Positions 57,931 to 64,000 of a stretch of 64,000 bases of DNA are shown one piece after another. Within the stretch, counting starts at the first letter, position 1, and each line of letters starts with the position of its first letter. This DNA comes from Tretioscincus oriximinensis (taxonomy: Eukaryota; Chordata; Lepidosauria; Squamata; Gymnophthalmidae), in the NCBI GenBank assembly GCA_022410635.1, contig JAJVDF010000358.1, forward strand, positions 699,620 to 763,619. The letters are read 5' to 3'. The notes beneath the pieces are model-generated. The model made no database searches. It was not told the origin of the DNA and worked only from the letters and a program-made list of their open reading frames with translations. The position numbers and the translations under genes are program-made.

Positions 57931-58166
57931 TATTAGTATGAATGTTGTACAGCATCATATATATGGATGGTGCTTTATAAATACTAAATATGATGATGAT
58001 GGTAGCGATGGCTCAGAATGAACAGGGGACTAGCCAAGAAAACCATGCTACCCCCAGGAACAGCAGATACCTCTGTAGCTCCAGAGTTTAAGGGCAAAAT
58101 ACAAATTCATGCAACATAGATATATCAGCAACTAGGCTGACTACTTTTTCTTATTAGTCTTTAAAG

Positions 58167-58569
58167 CAGTTATGGCGAACCTTTTGAACTCTGTATGTCA
58201 AAATTCATTAAAAAACCACTAAACCTGGGTGCTGTGTCATTTAGAAATATCCATAATTTTGTGATAGTTGTAGCTCTAGTCTAGTAAAAAAATTTTTTTT
58301 GATGTGCTGTTGTATATTTGTTAAAGAAGCAAAAATAAATAATTCTTTACATTGTTAACTTTTTGTTGCTGAATTTCAATCTTCAGTTGAAGGTTGGTAT
58401 TTTGTACAACCCCAAGCAAGTGCTGCTAACTTCATCTCTCAGTCGATTTATTTTAATATGCTGATTTTTTTCAATTTTTTTAATTGAAAAAAATCTTAAA
58501 TTTTAATTTAATCAGGGTAGCAGCATGTCTTGATGTGTCACCTTTGACGCGCATGTTTAGCTATCACTG
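58167..58569. mobile_element. Miniature hAT transposon with internal hairpin
   Basis: The left end CAGTTATGGCGAACCTTTT and inverted right end CAGTGATAGCTAAACATGC are hAT termini. The flanking 8-mers CTTTAAAG (58159-58166) and CTTTAAGG (58570-58577) match at 7 of 8 positions. The interior has a perfect 14-bp hairpin, GATTTTTTTCAATT / AATTGAAAAAAATC around TTTTT, at about 58464-58496. There is no transposase in the 403 bp. Confidence 0.85.
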
Positions 58570-59819
58570 CTTTAAGGTGCTGTGAAACCTGCTTGCTAGA
58601 TATTCGGATCCCAAGTTTATATGGCTACTTTTTAAAATCAACCATTCACTGCTTTTGTTAAAAGTTTCAGGTTCAGTAGTAGTATTTTCCTGAATACAAA
58701 CTCTGCAACATTTTCTCCAAGGAACTACAGCATATGAACAAAGGGACTTGTCTATAGTTTGCGTCTACTTTCATTAGCTTCTGAAATATCAAACTTGTTA
58801 GAACTTTGGAAACAGGATGCTGAACTAGACCAGCTAATCCTCAGGGCTTTTCTTAGACCTCTGTGTTGTTGTTATAGTTAATGAACTCTTAGACACTATA
58901 TAATTATGTTTATGAAGTCTATTAACTCTTCAGCTCTGTAGAGCTTGAAGTGCTAGACTATGGAAATCTCAATAATTATGCAACAAATAACATCTTTAAA
59001 GACTACCTGCAGATACAAGCTATTCAAACTGCTCAGGCATTGTGAAAAGATCAATTACAATATTCGATACTATATTTTAGGTATGTTTATGTTGTCAGTT
59101 AGGTGCATAGTATCATGCTGCTATATTTGTGATAGTAACGTGTTATTTCACAGAACTATTTAATAAGACACCCGTTGCAGGTTCCTGTTTGTGATAGTCT
59201 GTAATATTAGCACATGATGCATGGAATACCAATAATTTCACGTATTATTGTAAAGCCACCTTTTGAATCTGTAGGCAGTCTAATACTGCACTCTTACTTG
59301 TTCTTTTCTGTTTGAAGGGCTTAATTGTTCCTGTTGTCAGTGGCACGAATGCTTACAAAATTGCTTCCATTGCTAAATTACTATAATTAACGCTATAACT
59401 TCCATATCTACTTAATGCTTGTTGTGCAGCTGGTGCTTTTTTAGGCTTGTATACTTGCGTTGTAATTTTAAAAATTAAGAATTCATTTTCATATGCAAAG
59501 TGTTTTTCATAAACTTTTTGAATAGTGTTAGGATATTGTCAGAATTTCTTCATCAGGCTAAATTCCTGAATAAATAGAGTAGGTTACAGTGTTTAGTTTT
59601 ACCACATGGAAATAAAAATAGGAATCCCGTGCCTTTAGTTGTTCTATGGAAGAGGACATTGCAGCAGGTATAGTCTGTAACATAGGCTGTTCTGTACTAT
59701 CAGTAAGGGTATAATATCCCTGTATAGCCTTTTCCATTTGTTTTTAAATAACTTTTCAGAGCCGGGGTGCTTTTAAATAAAACTTCAAAGCTGGGATATT
59801 CAACTATTGGCCTGCAGTT

Positions 59820-60165
59820 ATCAGGGCTAGAGCCTGAAAATCTCAAGACTTTTCATGCAAAATTTGATGATGTCACTTCAGGCCCCACCATGGAAGTGAT
59901 GTCATGATAAGTGCCTTTTCCAGGAGAGACCAAAATGACATCATTTGTGATGTCATTTTCACCCCCGGGGTGCCTTTTCTGGAAGCAGGAACCAGAAGTG
60001 ACATCACCAAATAGGAGATGGGCTTCTCACACATCACTGCACAAGATTTCACATGCCGCATGGGAGTGGGATATTGGGCAAAATATAGGAGATTCTCATA
60101 TGACTCCCAATACTGCTCCCATTTTGATGGATTAAAATTCCCAGCATCCAACTTCTAGTTTTTCA
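59820..60165. repeat. Possible repeat rich in TGATGTCA/TGACATCA motifs
   Basis: GATGATGTCACTTCAGG, GAAGTGATGTCATGA, AATGACATCATTTGTGATG and GAAGTGACATCACC are repeated direct and inverted forms of one short CRE-like motif. The surrounding GGTGCCTTTTCTGG and GTGCCTTTTCCAGG also repeat. It reads like an old transposable element or LTR fragment; no ends could be set. Confidence 0.4.
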
Positions 60166-60729
60166 TTCCAGCATGAACTAGTATAGAATACCAGGACTTG
60201 TACTTCAGAACATTAAAACAACCAGAAGTTGAGCTTCCCTGCTGGAAAAGTAGTTGGTTCAAGACAGTTGTAAAATCACTTTGCTTTTCTATCACCAACA
60301 GCCAGCTGTGACTTAATGTTCCAAACGCCAAGCATCTCTACTAGCAGGCAGCAGAAGTAAAACTGGTGATGTATGTTTTGCTAGAGCTTTTATGTCTGCT
60401 TATGAAGAAGCTCTTTGTCTGAAAATGAATTTTATTAGAGTCCATACGACCTGTATCACTGTGTACTCATATATGCTTTTACTTCTGTCTGCTCTGTAGA
60501 TATACTTATACCTTATCTTGCTGATTCTGTGCTATCAGAGAGCTGAGATAGGGGATCCAGTTACAATATCTGTGGTTCAGTGTTCCATAGTGTTGAGTTT
60601 CAAGAATGCACTGGGAACAAGCACATGTAACACATGTTATTTTTACTACTATGAGAACAAGATTAACCCTCTCTAATAAGTAGTTTTCCATCCTTTCTTG
60701 TCTACTAGAAAATACAGCATTGTTAAAGG

Positions 60730-60805
60730 CAGGGGTGGGCAATGAATTTTTCCCAAGGGGCCGCATGAGAAATTGGGGTGGTTTTAGAGGGCCGGATTAA
60801 TATAG
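60730..60805 (+). mobile_element. hAT-type left end fragment
   Basis: CAGGGGTGGGCAATGAATTT, then CCCAAGGGGCCGCATGAGAA and GAGGGCCGGATTAAT, is the left end of a hAT miniature element of the CAGGGGTGGG class, like 30895-31162. The right end was not found. Confidence 0.55.
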
Positions 60806-61588
60806 TTAACTCAGTTCTACCCAATACTGTATATAACTCTGAGCTAAGAGGTCTGGTTAAAGGTATCTTAGATTATGTACTTCTGTTTTTTAAAGTTCTG
60901 AAAGCCTCAAAAATGTTTGAATGCTTGTTTGCCAGAATATGCATTATTTTCAGTTTCAGAATGGTATCGGTGACAGAGATATCACTTGCACTTGGACATT
61001 TGGTAATACACATTCTTGTTGATGTTTTCTCCAAGTGCTGAGAAAATTTCCTAGGGCTATAGGTAGAGAAGTAGCAATATTGAGGAAAACCAGCAACAGG
61101 TTATGAACTAGTTGGATCTTTGAGCTTTTCCTTTTTTTCTTTTTGTCATTCTTCACCTTGACTTGGACCTTGTTGGGGCCCTTTTCCTTTGGTGAAGAGT
61201 GAGTAGTGTGACTAAGGTCGCCCTGAAACCTACATACCTGCCATAGATATAATGGAAAATATTTATGGAGTAGTAACCAAAAAAGGACACTGCAAGCCTT
61301 TCATAATATTGCTAGTTATGTGGAAAGTTGTGAAGTCAAAGACCACCTATAGTGGTGGTTTGGATCCCCTGTGCTCTAGATCCTGTGCACTTTGATTGTA
61401 GTGAGTACTGAAATAAAGGGACTTGTGAAGGTCCCAGTAAGAGCAACAACGAAGGTGTCTTGAATTGCTCTGCAGAGTTTATACCCAGAATCTAGCCAAT
61501 TTAGGAAAAGGAGAGAATTCAGTCACTATTACAGTCCATGGTAGTGTCCTAGCTTGCCATGGTTACTGAGATGGAACTTAGGAATAAG

Positions 61589-61841
61589 CACATGATATCA
61601 GTGTTTCAATAGAGATGCTGGATTTCGAAGCCCTGTGTCGGCTGTGGAGAAGGATGAGCGTCATCTACTGGCCATAGCTTCAGCCAACTTAGCTGTTCAA
61701 AAGCAAAGAAATAAATGAGTACCACCACATTGTGGTTTTCATTTATTTACCCACAAATTTCCTTCCTTCCCTCCCCCTGCCCTGCTTTTGGGCAATAAAT
61801 AATCTTGTAAGCCACTCTGAGAAGGGCGGGGTATAAATACC
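61589..61841 (+). repeat. tRNA-derived SINE (family 2)
   Basis: GGATTTCGAAGCCCTGTGTCG, GGATGAGCGTCATCTACTGG, AACTTAGCTGTTCAAAAGC, GTACCACCACATTGTGG and the tail CTTGTAAGCCACTCTGAG with GGGGTATAAATACC are in order. A tail-fragment of another retroposon follows at about 61888-61935. Confidence 0.82.
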
Positions 61842-61939
61842 CTAACCCAAATTGAAAAGATGAATGTATAGCAACCGGGATAGTATTTATTTATTTAGCA
61901 ATTTATATCTCTTTATCCTTGGTCCCAGGGTGCAGAAGG

Positions 61940-64000
61940 ACCTAACAGTCAAAAGCATGGGTGAAAAGGCAACTTTTTACCAGGTGCTGAAAGCTATCCA
62001 GTGTTAGTTGGCTATGTAGATGCTAGAAATTATCATGGGGCATTTTAACTGTATGCTAAAGATTTGCTTTCACACCCAAGTTGGAGGGTCTAGGGAAGTA
62101 GTTCAGAGAGAACCAGGGAACACTCCCCTGAATCTAGGGGTTGATTTGGGGAGACTTCGCCTTTTTTGCCCTTGCTACAGGGAGCTAGAGGACATCTTTT
62201 CAGACTCTGAGAGGGAGGAGTAGAAGTATTCAGGTAGGCTCCCCAGAAGGTCTCAGAGACTGTAGAATTGTGGCACTATTTAGAATATGTCATTTATAGA
62301 GACAAATACTTGGCATATTTTGTGCCTTATATGTTACACTGACACGTAAAGACATCTGATATTTGTCAAGGAGGTTTTAAGAAAAAGAAATTAAAGGTAG
62401 GATGCAGGGTAATATAGGAGTGGGGATTTTTTTAGATACATGGTTTATTGAAAAAAAAATCAACATTTTTTAGTAGCTGTCAGAGTACAGGCAGGTTAAA
62501 AATGCAATTAATAAATATGTGGCAAATAATAAGTAGGAAAAGAGTAGGGTTTTTTATATGACATGACTTTCTACGAGATCCCAATTGGCAAGTCAACATA
62601 CGCCTTATTTATATAAGGTGAGAAATTACTGTTTCATTATTTCTAAAATTCAAGAAAAAACCTGTTTATAAACCAACATAAATGATTTCTGAATACCTAA
62701 TTGGTTTGTCTGTGATGTGTTATGCTAAAGTTCTTGCAAAAAGTTATGTGTTGATAGAATGGGGTCAAAGCTAAGAATCCATATTTATATCAAACCCAGT
62801 CACTTCTAAGATTATTTTTCAGACGGGGATAAAAATGTATTGGCTATTAGCAAGGCAAGGCATGCTTCATTGCAGACCTTTTTAAAAAGGCTTTTTATTA
62901 CAAAAATAACTTTAATAAATGATTGTGTACTTTATATCAGTTTGGTGAAAACCCAGATGGATTAAAGAAAATAAAAACAGATAGGAAATATTCCAGTAGG
63001 TCCTCTGATAAATGCGAAACTAGAAGTTGCCTTTGAAACTTTCCTGCTGTTCCAAGTTTCCAAGCGCACGCCACCCACCCCACCACCCACCCCCACCNTT
63101 CATCCATAGTTACCAATCTCTTGTCATGAGGTGACAAGTTCCAGCTTGAAAACTACACAGATACCAGCAGGGGAAGCTAGAAGAGCTTTTGCTTCCCTTG
63201 AAATTAAGTGGAACATTGAATGATAAAATGAGGGATTTATTCTGGATCTGTAGCATATGTAACTTCTGTCTGCATGAAAAATTAGAATTGATGTTGACTG
63301 CATGAGTAAAATGTCCAAGTATGCAATACATTAATATCAGATGTAGTGACCCAGATTGCTATCTTCTAGTTCTATAAACAAGAATAAAGTGAACAATATG
63401 AAATGCTGGATCTTTATTTTTTGAGACCACATACTGTTATAGAAGATGTACTTTATGGATAGCTATTCCATTGTATTGTTATCAATTTGTTTTGCAGTGT
63501 GTCTGTTGTTTTTATTTGCATTTCTGCAACCCTCTGGTGGAAAGGCGTTATAAATAAATGTTATTTAAAAATAAGCAAGTGCATATAAAATGGTAAATGT
63601 CAGTAATGTGTTTTTGTGACTTTGATAATTCCACATTATATGGACAACCTTGAAGTGTCTGTTACTATTCTCATTGAAAGAAGGAAAGAACAAGGACAGA
63701 AAAGGATTCATGTTAGAATAACTCATGATAGGCATCTTCTTTTCACCTGTAGTCTTTATCTTCTCAAGGTTCATGGTTTTATTAAACATTTGTGACACAC
63801 ACTCTTGACTCACAGTTGTGGCACCATTGTGAATAGCACAATGTCTGAAATGTTATGCATCTGCTCTTATCTATCTTTAATCATTCTTTTAATTATAAAT
63901 ATTTTAATCCCAGCTTCCTATCTCAATCTGTTTATCATGATTTGGTTCAGAAAATTTAGAGGATTAAATGACAAAGTTCATTTTGAACTTTTACACTGTT
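61940..64000. other. Intronic sequence with C/A-rich run and SINE-like tail
   Basis: A CCACC-rich stretch lies at about 63069-63097, interrupted by an N. GGCGTTATAAATAAATGTT at about 63545-63563 resembles a retroposon tail. No exon was recognised up to the window end. Confidence 0.4.

Larger units (their letters stand above)
53356..64000 (+). other. MAST4: Intron downstream of exon C, continuing past the window
   Basis: The intron starts GTAATC and has no acceptor/exon recognisable as the C-R-T-S-N-R-K-S-L exon before the window ends. It contains the SINE, CR1 and hAT copies listed separately and otherwise AT-rich DNA. This means the shared kinase-coding exons lie further downstream. Confidence 0.65.

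Noticed and set aside
2080..63098. Several dozen isolated single N positions across the window
   Set aside because: They are spaced irregularly and fall in all sequence types, so they reflect ambiguous base calls in the assembly rather than gaps or biology.

Overview
This is vertebrate nuclear DNA, almost certainly from a squamate reptile. It is AT-rich, has no long gene-sized ORFs, and is filled with repeats typical of lizards and snakes: CR1-type LINE 3' ends finishing in TTCTTATGTTCTTA, two tRNA-derived SINE families, hAT, Tc1/mariner and pogo-type miniature elements, Helitron-like elements and a solo LTR. The species assignment is inferred from repeat style, not from a search.

The window lies inside one very large plus-strand gene of the MAST (microtubule-associated serine/threonine kinase) family, most likely MAST4. 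Three short exons carry the N-terminal MAST signature. Exon A at 6929-6967 is an alternative first exon encoding M-D-D-S-S-I-L-R-R-R-G-L-Q with a GTAAGA donor. Exon B at 31713-31744 encodes K-E-L-S-L-P-R-R-G-S between a strong acceptor and a GTGAGT donor. Exon C at 53282-53355 is a second alternative first exon starting M-S-D-S-F-W, a MAST1-style start, with a GTAATC donor. Exon A ends in phase 0 and exon B starts in phase 0. Exons B and C both end with two bases of a split codon, so both can join the same downstream exon, which lies outside the window. A possible cassette exon at 41490-41690 has good splice sites, 201 open bases and the same phase at both ends, so it could be included after exon B.

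On the opposite strand, nested in the intron, an exon-like block at 23661-23205 has a good acceptor and a near-perfect donor. It contains a complete 116-residue ORF with a long hydrophobic hairpin, reminiscent of promethin/LDAF1; the family call is weak.

Layout. 1-5.3 kb: upstream sequence with CR1 and SINE pieces. 5.3-7 kb: exon A and its putative long leader. 7-31.7 kb: intron with an LTR-like cassette at 9.07 kb, CR1 at 9.6 kb, a 157-bp hairpin at 17.8 kb, a palindrome at 22.05 kb, the antisense exon at 23.4 kb, a Helitron at 24.9 kb and simple repeats at 26 kb. 31.7-53.3 kb: exon B, a hAT element directly downstream, a pogo-type MITE, a LINE split by a solo LTR, the candidate cassette exon, a second palindrome, a second Helitron with CR1 inside, a GC-rich 78-bp palindromic minisatellite at 47 kb, and a hAT inserted into a SINE at 51 kb. 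53.3-64 kb: exon C followed by intron with SINE, CR1 and hAT copies.

The strongest unexplained structures are the tandem array of palindromes at 47.0-47.7 kb, the two near-perfect ~80-bp palindromes 20.7 kb apart, the hairpin at 17.8 kb, the candidate cassette exon and the antisense membrane-protein exon.
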